From Candidatus Gottesmanbacteria bacterium (lineage in GTDB: Bacteria; Patescibacteriota; Microgenomatia; UBA10105; UBA927): 22,220 nucleotides of DNA. The first letter of the stretch is position 1, and every line of letters starts with the position of its first letter. The DNA lies in NCBI GenBank assembly GCA_016199185.1, contig JACQHE010000019.1:1-22220 (forward strand). The letters are read 5' to 3'. The notes beneath the pieces are model-generated. The model was not told where the DNA came from. It was given only the letters and a program-made list of their open reading frames with translations, and made no database searches. Below are positions 6,736-13,275 of this stretch, piece by piece. The position numbers and the translations under genes are program-made.

Positions 6736-8895
6736 TTAATATCTCCTTCTTCGGTCAAATGGCCGGCGGGGACCCCGGTTGAATCGGGGCTCGCGCGGGG
6801 ACGCTTTTTGGGCATCTTCACCGAAGAGCATTGAGAGGTTTACGCGCTTCTGATCGTCAATTTCCATGACCCTCACCTTTACCTTCTGGCCGAGTGCTAC
6901 CACATCATTGGGGCTTGCCACATACCCCGTGGACATCTGGGACACGTGCACCATACCTTCCTTGCCCGGTAAAATCTCCACAAACGCGCCGAACGGCAAT
7001 ATCCGCTTGACCTCGCCCTCATACTCCTCGTCCGGCTGGACGTCGCGGGTCAACCCTTCGACCCACGCCACGGCTTTCTCGACGGCATCCTGGGTGCCGG
7101 AGATCATCACCGACCCGTCGTCCTCCACGTCCACGGTCGCCCCGGTGACGGCAATAATCTGCCTGATCACTTTGCCCCCGGGCCCGATGACTTCTCCGAT
7201 TTTCTCAACCGGGATCTTAACAACCCGTACTTTAGGCGCGTACTGGGAGAGAGTCTTGCGTGGCTCTGGGATAACGGAAAGCATCGCGTCAAGAATGGTC
7301 AGACGAGCATCTAAAGCCCGTTTAAGCGTTTGCTCGACGACCTCGTCACTCAAGCCGTCAATTTTAATATCCAGCTGGATTGCGGTGATCCCGTTTTTCG
7401 TTCCTGCGACTTTAAAATCCATATCACCGGCAAAATCCTCGATCCCCATGATATCGGTCAAAAGCACGTATTTTTTCGCATCCGTCATGAGACCAATGGA
7501 GATCCCTGCAACCGGCGCTTTGATGGGGACCCCCGCGTCCATGAGCGCCAACGTCGAGCCGCAGGTACTGGCCATGGATGTACTGCCGTTGCTGGACATA
7601 ATTTCCGACACTAAACGGATCGTATACGGAAACTCTTCTTCCGAAGGAATAACGGACAGGAGCGCCCGCTCGGCGAGTGCCCCGTGCCCGATTTCCCGGC
7701 GGCTCGGTGTGCCGATTCTGCCGGTTTCTCCCACGGAGTACGGCGGCATGCTGTAGTGGTGGATGTAGCGCTTGGATTCCTCGCCCATCGGGCTTTCGAT
7801 GAGCTGCTCAAGGCTTGGTGTCCCAAGCGTGGCAACGGTGAGCGCCTGGGTTTGCCCGCGCCGGAACATGGCGCTGCCGTGAGTGCGGGGTAATATTCCC
7901 ACGTCCACCGCCACGGGCCGGATCTCATCGAGCTTCCTGCCGTCAAACCGTTTGGATTGAGTAAGCACCTGTTCACGAACTTGTTTTTTGAAGAGTCCGT
8001 CCAGCGCCTCTTCGATGGATTTCACTGTATACTGGGTGCCGTAGGCTTCCGCAATGGTCTTGGCGAGAGCCGCCACTTCTTCGCCACCAAACTCTTTCTC
8101 GGCTTTTTTGGCAAACGCGTCGGCCATTTCTTTTTTGTAATCCAGGGCAACCTTTTTCTTGAGCTCATCGGCTTGGTCGACAGCCGGCACGCTCACTTTG
8201 GGTTTCCCAACGTCTTTGACGAGTGAACTGATGAGGTCGATAAGCTTGCCGTTTACCTCTTTGGCCTTTTGTACCGCCTCAAATACGACCGGCTCGGGCG
8301 TTTCGCAAAATCCTCCCTCCAGCATGACGGTTTTTTCGCGGGTAGATGCCACGACGAAGTCAAACTCGCTCATCGCCTGCTCGGCAAGCGTCGGATTGAT
8401 AAGGAACGTACTGTTGCCATTATCTTTCACGTACCCCACGCGGACTCCGGCAATGGGTCCGTTCCACGGGATGGGAGAAATGGCAATAGCTGCGCTGGTC
8501 GCCACAAGCCCCAGGACATCCGGATCATTCTCCCCGTCTACGGAAAGCACGGTGATGATGACCTGAACGTCGTGTTTATAGGTTTTGGGAAACAATGGGC
8601 GGATCGAGCGGTCAATAATGCGGCCGGCAAGGACGGCATCATCGCTTGGTCTTCCCTCGCGCTTCACCCAACGGCTGCCTTTGATCCTTCCCCCGGCGTA
8701 AAGACGCTCAACATACTCTACAGAGAGCGGAAAGTAATCAAGCGTGGTCTCCTTACTTGATGCGGTAACGGTAGCCAGAACCATCGTATCGCCCAAACGC
8801 GCCAAAACCGCAGCAGACGCCTGCTCGGCAAACCGGCCTACTTCCAGGGAAAGCTCTTTCCCGTTTATCTCGATGGATTTTTTGACAATCTTCAT
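6736..8895 (-). CDS. pnp: Polyribonucleotide nucleotidyltransferase (PNPase)
   Basis: PNPase degrades RNA 3' to 5' by phosphorolysis and can add 3' tails. All domains are visible: a first RNase PH domain (about 1-230, with GRFAEQASAAVLARLGDTMVLATV), an all-helical linker, a second, catalytic RNase PH domain (about 310-540, with RFDGRKLDEIRPV, RTHGSAMFRRGQTQAL and MGIEDFAGDMDFKVAGT), a KH domain with the GxxG loop IGPGGKVI, and an S1 domain (EEYEGEVKRILPFGAFVEI). The 719-residue length is normal. The tail is very basic (RGPRRPFDRRRRY). The start codon overlaps the rpsO stop as ATGA, implying translational coupling. The rpsO-pnp order is the classic one. Confidence 0.97.
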   Translation of the reverse strand: MKIVKKSIEINGKELSLEVGRFAEQASAAVLARLGDTMVLATVTASSKETTLDYFPLSVEYVERLYAGGRIKGSRWVKREGRPSDDAVLAGRIIDRSIRPLFPKTYKHDVQVIITVLSVDGENDPDVLGLVATSAAIAISPIPWNGPIAGVRVGYVKDNGNSTFLINPTLAEQAMSEFDFVVASTREKTVMLEGGFCETPEPVVFEAVQKAKEVNGKLIDLISSLVKDVGKPKVSVPAVDQADELKKKVALDYKKEMADAFAKKAEKEFGGEEVAALAKTIAEAYGTQYTVKSIEEALDGLFKKQVREQVLTQSKRFDGRKLDEIRPVAVDVGILPRTHGSAMFRRGQTQALTVATLGTPSLEQLIESPMGEESKRYIHHYSMPPYSVGETGRIGTPSRREIGHGALAERALLSVIPSEEEFPYTIRLVSEIMSSNGSTSMASTCGSTLALMDAGVPIKAPVAGISIGLMTDAKKYVLLTDIMGIEDFAGDMDFKVAGTKNGITAIQLDIKIDGLSDEVVEQTLKRALDARLTILDAMLSVIPEPRKTLSQYAPKVRVVKIPVEKIGEVIGPGGKVIRQIIAVTGATVDVEDDGSVMISGTQDAVEKAVAWVEGLTRDVQPDEEYEGEVKRILPFGAFVEILPGKEGMVHVSQMSTGYVASPNDVVALGQKVKVRVMEIDDQKRVNLSMLFGEDAQKASPREPRFNRGPRRPFDRRRRY

Positions 8896-9266
8896 TTCCC
8901 TAACCCCAGCTTCTGCGCCAATTCTTTATACCTGCCGTTGTCTTTTTTCTCAAGATAGTTAAGAAGTCTCCGGCGCTTGCTTACGATTCCCAATAGTCCC
9001 CTCCGGGAATGATTATCAGACGGATTGGTTTTCAGATGCCCGACCAGCTTCTCGATCCGCTTCGTGAGGAGCGCGACCTGCACCTCCGGACTTCCCGTGT
9101 CCCCCGCCTTCACCTGAAATTGCACGATCACTTCTTGCTTCTCCGCGCTGGGTATGGTTGCCGGAGCCGCGGGCTCTGGAGCGGCTTTCGTCTTCTTTGT
9201 TTTTTTGACCGGTTTGGGAGATGATTTTTTCACCTTTGCGGTCTTTGTAGCTTTCGTTCGTGGCAT
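8892..9266 (-). CDS. rpsO: 30S ribosomal protein S15 with basic N-terminal extension
   Basis: The last 85 or so residues are a standard S15: AGDTGSPEVQVALLTKRIEKLVGHLKTNPSDNHSRRGLLGIVSKRRRLLNYL. S15 binds 16S rRNA early in assembly of the small-subunit platform. The usual protein has about 89 residues, whereas this one has 124: a Lys/Ala/Pro-rich segment of about 36 residues (KATKTAKVKKSSPKPVKKTKKTK, written here only to show its character) precedes the normal start. The ATG at 9266 is the only good start upstream of this segment, so the extension appears real. The gene overlaps pnp by 4 nt and has a leader with a terminator-like hairpin. Confidence 0.96.
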   Translation of the reverse strand: MPRTKATKTAKVKKSSPKPVKKTKKTKAAPEPAAPATIPSAEKQEVIVQFQVKAGDTGSPEVQVALLTKRIEKLVGHLKTNPSDNHSRRGLLGIVSKRRRLLNYLEKKDNGRYKELAQKLGLGK

Positions 9267-9275
9267 GATCGTTAG

Positions 9276-9301
9276 AAAAAACGGAGCTTCAAGAGCGCTC
9301 C
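9276..9301 (-). terminator. Terminator-like hairpin in the rpsO leader
   Basis: On the minus strand GGAGC (9301-9297) pairs with GCTCC (9287-9283), with a 9-nt loop, followed by G and six T (9281-9276). It ends about 9 nt before the rpsO ATG and lies downstream of a candidate promoter. It could be an attenuator or an S15-responsive element rather than the end of the previous transcript. The stem is only 5 bp. Confidence 0.4.
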
Positions 9302-9310
9302 AATACCTCT

Positions 9311-9339
9311 ATTTTACCTTATCCATTCGGAAAAAACAA
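9311..9339 (-). promoter_or_regulatory. Candidate rpsO promoter
   Basis: TAAAAT (9311-9316) is preceded after 17 bp by TTGTTT (9334-9339). The -35 is weak (3 of 6). It would start transcription about 35 nt before rpsO, just upstream of the terminator-like hairpin. Confidence 0.35.
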
Positions 9340-9350
9340 TGGGGTAAGGA

Positions 9351-9488
9351 TTACTGATACAAATACTTATCGTTGGTGGCAAAATCAGGCGGAAGCTTCT
9401 TCAATTTTTTCTTCCCTATGTGCTTTGCTAATTTTTTGAGTGCCACGTAGATAGACATTTTCTTTTTCGGCTTTATCTCTTTCTCCAT
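9351..9488 (-). CDS. Small basic protein, 45 residues, unknown function
   Basis: The product starts MEKEIKPKKKMSIYVALKKL and ends ATNDKYLYQ. It has about a dozen lysines, no cysteine and no membrane helix; one basic amphipathic helix is likely. I do not recognise a family. The ATG at 9488 is chosen because AGGAG lies 11 nt upstream; longer in-frame starts up to 9545 would overlap the promoter. It has its own strong promoter and sits where rbfA or truB often lies in other bacteria, between the DHH gene and rpsO. A ribosome- or RNA-associated role would fit the charge and the neighbours, but this is a guess. Confidence 0.6.
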   Translation of the reverse strand: MEKEIKPKKKMSIYVALKKLAKHIGKKKLKKLPPDFATNDKYLYQ

Positions 9489-9510
9489 ATAAAAGACATC
9501 TCCTCTATAC

Positions 9511-9538
9511 ATTGTAGCATTAACCGAGCGATTCTCAA
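9511..9538 (-). promoter_or_regulatory. Promoter of the small basic protein gene (and possibly rpsO-pnp)
   Basis: On the minus strand TTGAGA (9533-9538, 5 of 6) is followed after 16 bp by TACAAT (9511-9516), and the TGC just before makes it an extended -10. A good AGGAG follows, unlike at most other promoters in this window. Confidence 0.6.
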
Positions 9539-9551
9539 TAATCAAGAAGCA

Positions 9552-10463
9552 TCAGAGAAGGTTCGAGCTCTTGAAGATCTTTGGTCGGAGCCAGTCGGCC
9601 GGGGTCTGTACAGACGGGTGCGGGTGATCATGCGCGATTTCTGCGGCAACCGCAGGCGCCATGGTTTCCATCGCCTGCGGTGCAACCGTTTCTTCGACGG
9701 GTCTCTCTTCCACCGAAGGAGCAACCACCCCAAAGCGTTTCCCGCCGGCTTTGAGGGCAACGGAGGCCACGTCAAAGGCGCCGGCAGACACAGTGGCAGC
9801 CGTGAAGTTGTTCGTCCCGCCGTAGACCGCGTTGAGGAGGTTGGTGGCGATATCCACCGTGAGCTTGACACCAAGCATCGAAAGAAATCGTGCGACAACC
9901 TCTACCGTTGTCGAAGAGGCGACATCAACAATGTTGACACTACCGTACTGGGCGTTATTGGCATGCCGGTCCATGTTAACGACGGGTTTGCCGGCAAACA
10001 ACTCTTTATTCCCCTCATAGAGCTTTTTTAAACCTCCAAGGTGAATCGTATCGACGGAAAATATGAGATCCGCGTTGGGAGATGCATAAGAATAGTGCAC
10101 TTTGTCCTGGGAAAAACTATCAAAACCCTGACGCGGCTCGACGACGAGGTTAAACTTGTCGCCCTCGATGTTGTAGCTTACTTTTTCTATGGAGCCGTCC
10201 ACGTAGTCGAGCGAAATGATGAAGTTCTTTTTGGCGGCCAAATCCGAGATGATCTTATTGACCCCGACGTAGTTGGAAAGTCCGACGGTCACGGCGTCTG
10301 GACAGGCAATCGTCACTTTTTTCCCCATGCTCACGAGCCCCAGATACAGAGCAAGCGCGCTCCCCACGCTGTCATCGGTGGGATTTTCATGGGTGACGAC
10401 CAAGACATCCTTGGCTTTGGCCAAGAGATCTTTCACCTTGGTCACTTCGGTTTGGTAGTCCAT
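9552..10463 (-). CDS. DHH-family phosphoesterase-like protein with degenerate active site
   Basis: The fold is that of NrnA/RecJ-type DHH proteins, which cleave short oligonucleotides or cyclic dinucleotides with bound Mn2+. The metal-binding motifs are altered. Motif I, normally NPDGDAxGS, reads NPTDDSVGS (residues 28-35). The name-giving DHH reads DRH in VNMDRH (about 161-166). The tDT of motif IV reads TNN in YGGTNNFT (about 213-220). An aspartate in FSVDT (D137) remains. The substrate-binding DHHA1 domain is absent or reduced; instead there is a Pro/Glu/Ala linker and the tail PADWLRPKIFKSSNLL. At 303 residues it may be a non-catalytic binding protein. It starts 2 nt after the infB stop, so it is co-transcribed with infB. 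Confidence 0.85.
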   Translation of the reverse strand: MDYQTEVTKVKDLLAKAKDVLVVTHENPTDDSVGSALALYLGLVSMGKKVTIACPDAVTVGLSNYVGVNKIISDLAAKKNFIISLDYVDGSIEKVSYNIEGDKFNLVVEPRQGFDSFSQDKVHYSYASPNADLIFSVDTIHLGGLKKLYEGNKELFAGKPVVNMDRHANNAQYGSVNIVDVASSTTVEVVARFLSMLGVKLTVDIATNLLNAVYGGTNNFTAATVSAGAFDVASVALKAGGKRFGVVAPSVEERPVEETVAPQAMETMAPAVAAEIAHDHPHPSVQTPADWLRPKIFKSSNLL

Positions 10464-10465
10464 AG

Positions 10466-11968
10466 TTATCCTATAGTGACCGCGATTATACCATCTCCTA
10501 TAGTAAAATCAAGCTTTTGGTCAAACAGCACGCCGCATTCGATACCCGTATCCGCTTTGGTAATATCGTCCTTCCCATGCCGGATGGACTTGATCTTGGC
10601 GCGGGCAATTTCCTCCTCCCCCCGCATAACCTTGACCGTATCCCCCCGCGCAAGTCTGCCGGATGCGACCTTCGTACCGGCAATTCGTTGTTTTTCAAAC
10701 GGAAACTCGGCGATAATCTGCCCTTTCCCAAGCTCACGTTCCTCATGGAGCACCTCTTTAAGCCCTGCGACCACTTCCCCGAGTTCATCCAGGAGCTCAT
10801 AGATGATCCGGTACGTCCGGTAGACCACTTTTTCCGTCTGGGCGAGCTTGACGACCGCGCCTTTGGGGGCTACCCCAAACCCAATGATGATTGCCCCCGT
10901 GGACTTGGCGGACAACACGTCAGCTTCCGTGATATCCCCAACCCCGCATTGAACGACAATAACCTTTTTGGGAAGGGAGGCAATGATTGCCTCAAGGGAT
11001 CCGGCGGTATCGGCTTTGAGGATGATCGTGATGATCCGTGCTACCTCGGGATCGACGGGTTTTAAGAAATCCGGAAGTTGTATCTCTTGTGTTGTTTTGT
11101 CATCCCGGGCTTGACCCGGGATCCCGACTTCTTTCTTTAAAGCTGTGCGCTGTGCAGCTTGCTGTGGCGCAACTCTAAGTGTCGTACCCACGGCAGGGAG
11201 TTTGGTAAATCCTAACACTTCCACCGGTTTACTCGGGGACGCGAGCTGAACCTGTGTTCCGTGCTCATCAAGCATGGCGCGGACTTTAGCAACCTGTGTC
11301 GCGCCGTCATACAAAGAGCTCCCCGCGGTAAGCGTGCCGTTTTTGACAACGACCGTCGCCACAAGGCCTTTGCCTTTATCCACCCGCGTCTCGATGACGA
11401 CCGCTTCGGTGGTAGCCTTCGGGTCACCGGTAATCTCTTTCATATCACTTACCAGTAAGATAAGGTCCAGAAGTTGAGGAATCCCCGTGCCTTGTTTGGC
11501 AGATACGGGTACAAACGGCACATCGCCGCCGAAACCTTCGACCTGCACGCCGTGCTTGGCCAAATCGCCCTTAACGCCGTCCACGTTTGCCGCCGGCAGG
11601 TCGACTTTGTTGATCGCCACAATGATAGGGATACCGGCATTGTTGATTTGCTCGATGGACTCGATGGTTTGGGGCTTGACGCTGTCATCGGCAGCAACAA
11701 CGAGGATGGCAATGTCCGCCACAGAAGCTCCCCGTGATCTCATTTTTGAGAAAGCTTCGTGCCCCGGGGTGTCAATGAACGTGATAAGGCGTTTTTTTTC
11801 TTCAATTTGGTAAGCACCAATATGTTGGGTTATTCCGCCATGCTCTTTACTTACAACGTCAGTCTTTCGGATGGTATCAAGGAGGGTTGTTTTTCCGTGA
11901 TCAACGTGGCCCAATACCGCCACAATCGGCGGCCGAGATTCTGAAGGTATTGCCTCTTTTTTCTTCAT
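10466..11968 (-). CDS. infB: Translation initiation factor IF-2 (short form)
   Basis: IF-2 brings initiator tRNA to the small subunit and promotes subunit joining with GTP. All G motifs are present: G1 GHVDHGKT (residues 20-27), G2 in GGITQHIGAYQ, G3 DTPGHEAF, G4 NKVD, G5 SAK. Domains II to IV follow (KADTAGSLEAI, ITEADVLSAKSTGAIIIGF, HEERELGKGQIIAEF). The protein has 500 residues and lacks the long N-terminal region of IF-2 from E. coli, as is usual in reduced genomes. Between domains II and III the peptide GIPGQARDD (about residues 282-290) is encoded by a REP-like palindrome. It follows nusA by 28 nt and no Shine-Dalgarno sequence is visible before the ATG. Confidence 0.97.
   Translation of the reverse strand: MKKKEAIPSESRPPIVAVLGHVDHGKTTLLDTIRKTDVVSKEHGGITQHIGAYQIEEKKRLITFIDTPGHEAFSKMRSRGASVADIAILVVAADDSVKPQTIESIEQINNAGIPIIVAINKVDLPAANVDGVKGDLAKHGVQVEGFGGDVPFVPVSAKQGTGIPQLLDLILLVSDMKEITGDPKATTEAVVIETRVDKGKGLVATVVVKNGTLTAGSSLYDGATQVAKVRAMLDEHGTQVQLASPSKPVEVLGFTKLPAVGTTLRVAPQQAAQRTALKKEVGIPGQARDDKTTQEIQLPDFLKPVDPEVARIITIILKADTAGSLEAIIASLPKKVIVVQCGVGDITEADVLSAKSTGAIIIGFGVAPKGAVVKLAQTEKVVYRTYRIIYELLDELGEVVAGLKEVLHEERELGKGQIIAEFPFEKQRIAGTKVASGRLARGDTVKVMRGEEEIARAKIKSIRHGKDDITKADTGIECGVLFDQKLDFTIGDGIIAVTIG
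11099..11125. repeat. REP-like palindrome inside infB
   Basis: Arms ATCCCGGG (11102-11109) and CCCGGGAT (11115-11122) are perfect reverse complements around a 5-nt loop, preceded by GTC. The GTCATCCCGGGCTTGACCC type of sequence is a widespread dispersed palindromic repeat that often ends up in genes as PGQARDD-like peptides. Here it is in frame and adds no stop codon. Confidence 0.7.
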
Positions 11969-11996
11969 ACAATAGATCGAACCAGTATTTCATATA

Positions 11997-12977
11997 CTAC
12001 GCACTGACTGGTTTTTTTTCACTACTTTCACCTTTTCCTTTTATGTCTATTTTCCACCCCGTCACTTTGGCCGCAAGCCGCACGTTCTGGCCTTCCCTGC
12101 CAATTGCAAGAGAGAGCTGATCATCAGGAACCAGAACTTCCGCGGCTTTCTTCTTCTCATTAAGTTTGACCTCGAGGTCTTTGGCCGGAGCCAGAGCCGC
12201 GGTAATGAATTGCTTCGCATCCTCACTCCACTGGATGATGTCCACTTTCTCGCTCCCCCCAAGCTCACTGATGACGGCCTGGACGCGCACTCCTTTTTGC
12301 CCCACGCAACTTCCCACCGGATCCACGCCTGATTGGTTGGAAAATACCGCGACTTTGGTCCTGCCGCCTGCTTCGCGCGCGATCACGCGAAGCTCGACCG
12401 CTCCGGAAGCGACTTCCGGCACTTCGCGCCGGAACAGGCCTTCCACCAAGCCCTTGTGGGCGCGAGAGACAATGATCTCGTTGCCGCGCATGGTCTCACG
12501 GATGCCTTCGATATAAAAGGTAAGGCGCTGGTTGAGGTGATATCTCTCGGCCGGACTCTGCTCCTGGGGCGGCATGACGGCCTGGGCGCGCCCGATGTCC
12601 ACGATCACGTTGGGCCCGTCAAAGCGAAGAATCATGCCTGAAGCGATACCCCCGACCTTCGTCTGAAAGTCTGCTAAAACCGCCTGTTTTTCCGCCTCGC
12701 GGATCCGCTGCAGGATGACTTGTTTGGCGGTTTGGGCGGCAATCCGGCCAAATCCGGGCGGAGTGATTTCTTTTCCTTCTTTAAAGATTTTGGCTTCGCC
12801 GTTATCCGCGTTGAGCTCGACCGTGAGCGTCTCCAGCTCGGCCGCACCGTAATCCTTACGGTAAGCAGCCAAAATCGCCGCTTTAATGGTTTCCACAACC
12901 ACTGCAGGATCAATCCCCCGCTCGGTGGCGACCTGATTGAGTGCTAACGCAAATTCTGATCGAACGATAGCTGGCAT
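11997..12977 (-). CDS. nusA: Transcription termination/antitermination protein NusA
   Basis: NusA binds RNA polymerase and nascent RNA and modulates pausing and termination. The N-terminal domain (residues 1-125, EFALALNQVATERGIDPAVV), an S1 domain (VGGIASGMILRFDGPNVIVDIGRAQAVM), KH1 (VDPVGSCVGQKGVRVQAVISELGGSEKVDIIQW) and KH2 (PDDQLSLAIGREGQNVRLAAKVTGW) are clear. At 326 residues it lacks the C-terminal acidic repeats seen in E. coli, which is usual outside Proteobacteria. The ATG at 12977 has no Shine-Dalgarno sequence; a 9-bp hairpin ends 13 nt upstream. rimP, its usual upstream neighbour, is missing. The long structured leader suggests regulated expression. Confidence 0.96.
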   Translation of the reverse strand: MPAIVRSEFALALNQVATERGIDPAVVVETIKAAILAAYRKDYGAAELETLTVELNADNGEAKIFKEGKEITPPGFGRIAAQTAKQVILQRIREAEKQAVLADFQTKVGGIASGMILRFDGPNVIVDIGRAQAVMPPQEQSPAERYHLNQRLTFYIEGIRETMRGNEIIVSRAHKGLVEGLFRREVPEVASGAVELRVIAREAGGRTKVAVFSNQSGVDPVGSCVGQKGVRVQAVISELGGSEKVDIIQWSEDAKQFITAALAPAKDLEVKLNEKKKAAEVLVPDDQLSLAIGREGQNVRLAAKVTGWKIDIKGKGESSEKKPVSA

Positions 12978-12989
12978 ACTAGTGTCCGC

Positions 12990-13020
12990 ATGCTAATCTG
13001 ATTCTCCAGAGGATTAGCAT
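12990..13020 (-). promoter_or_regulatory. 9-bp hairpin just upstream of the nusA start
   Basis: ATGCTAATC (13020-13012) and GATTAGCAT (12998-12990) are perfect reverse complements; the 13-nt loop holds GGAG. The hairpin ends 12 nt before the ATG. With no T-run it is not a terminator; control of translation or RNA stability is more likely. Confidence 0.55.
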
Positions 13021-13114
13021 AGCGGCCTCTGTACCCACCGCTCACGCGCTCTTTACGGCGTGTACGAATAGTACTGAAAAGCCGCAAGGTAAGCTTAGGC
13101 GGGTATCTTTTAGT

Positions 13115-13136
13115 AAAAAAGGCGGGTTGCCCCACC
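13115..13136 (-). terminator. Intrinsic terminator/attenuator in the nusA leader
   Basis: GGTGGG (13136-13131) pairs with CCCGCC (13126-13121) around a GCAA tetraloop and is followed directly by six T (13120-13115). It lies only about 15-35 nt after the expected transcription start, before any gene, so it would act as an attenuator of the nusA operon. Confidence 0.65.
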
Positions 13137-13157
13137 TTATCTCTTCAAACCTTCCTT

Positions 13158-13186
13158 ATTATATACGCCTGACTATCCCTCGTCAA
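13158..13186 (-). promoter_or_regulatory. Strong sigma70-type promoter of the nusA operon
   Basis: On the minus strand TTGACG (13181-13186, 5 of 6) and a perfect TATAAT (13158-13163) are spaced by 17 bp. This is the best promoter match in the window. Confidence 0.85.
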
Positions 13187-13202
13187 TGTCCGTTGCCCAC
13201 GG

Positions 13203-13240
13203 TGTACATTGTGAGTAGCGACCGCTACTTACAATATACA
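13203..13240. repeat. Long inverted repeat between dnaJ and nusA
   Basis: TGTACATTGTGAGTAGCG (13203-13220) and CGCTACTTACAATATACA (13223-13240) pair over 18 bp with one mismatch and one G-T. Neither strand has a T-run after the stem. It could end dnaJ transcripts, stabilise a 3' end, or be a dispersed palindromic element. Confidence 0.6.
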
Positions 13241-13243
13241 TAT

Positions 13244-13275
13244 CATACAGACTCCAACTCATACAGACTCCAACT
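13244..13275. repeat. 16-bp tandem duplication at the dnaJ stop codon
   Basis: CATACAGACTCCAACT is present twice head to tail (13244-13259, 13260-13275). The copy inside dnaJ encodes the last residues LESV and the other lies after the stop, so the duplication left the reading frame intact. Confidence 0.8.

Larger units (their letters stand above)
12978..13151 (-). ncRNA. Structured 5' leader of the nusA-infB operon (candidate cis-regulatory RNA)
   Basis: Transcription from the promoter at 13158-13186 should start near 13151 and give a leader of about 174 nt. It contains, in order: a terminator hairpin (13136-13115); an arm TACCCGCC (13105-13098) that pairs with GGTGGGTA (13039-13032); an inner stem TTGCGGC (13087-13081) with GCCGTAA (13059-13053), itself capped by GTAC/GTAC (13074-13071 and 13065-13062); and a final hairpin (13020-12990). 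CCCGCC occurs in both the terminator and the second stem, and GGTGGG occurs twice, so alternative pairings are possible. I match it to no known riboswitch or leader class. Folding is by eye. Confidence 0.5.

Noticed and set aside
9489..9545. Longer start for the small Lys-rich protein
   Set aside because: The extra codons cover the promoter, whereas the ATG at 9488 has a proper AGGAG.
12944..13135. 63-codon open frame (GTG start) running through the nusA leader
   Set aside because: It begins inside the terminator stem, overlaps the nusA start, has no convincing RBS, and its bases are better explained by the paired arms of the leader. A leader peptide cannot be fully excluded.
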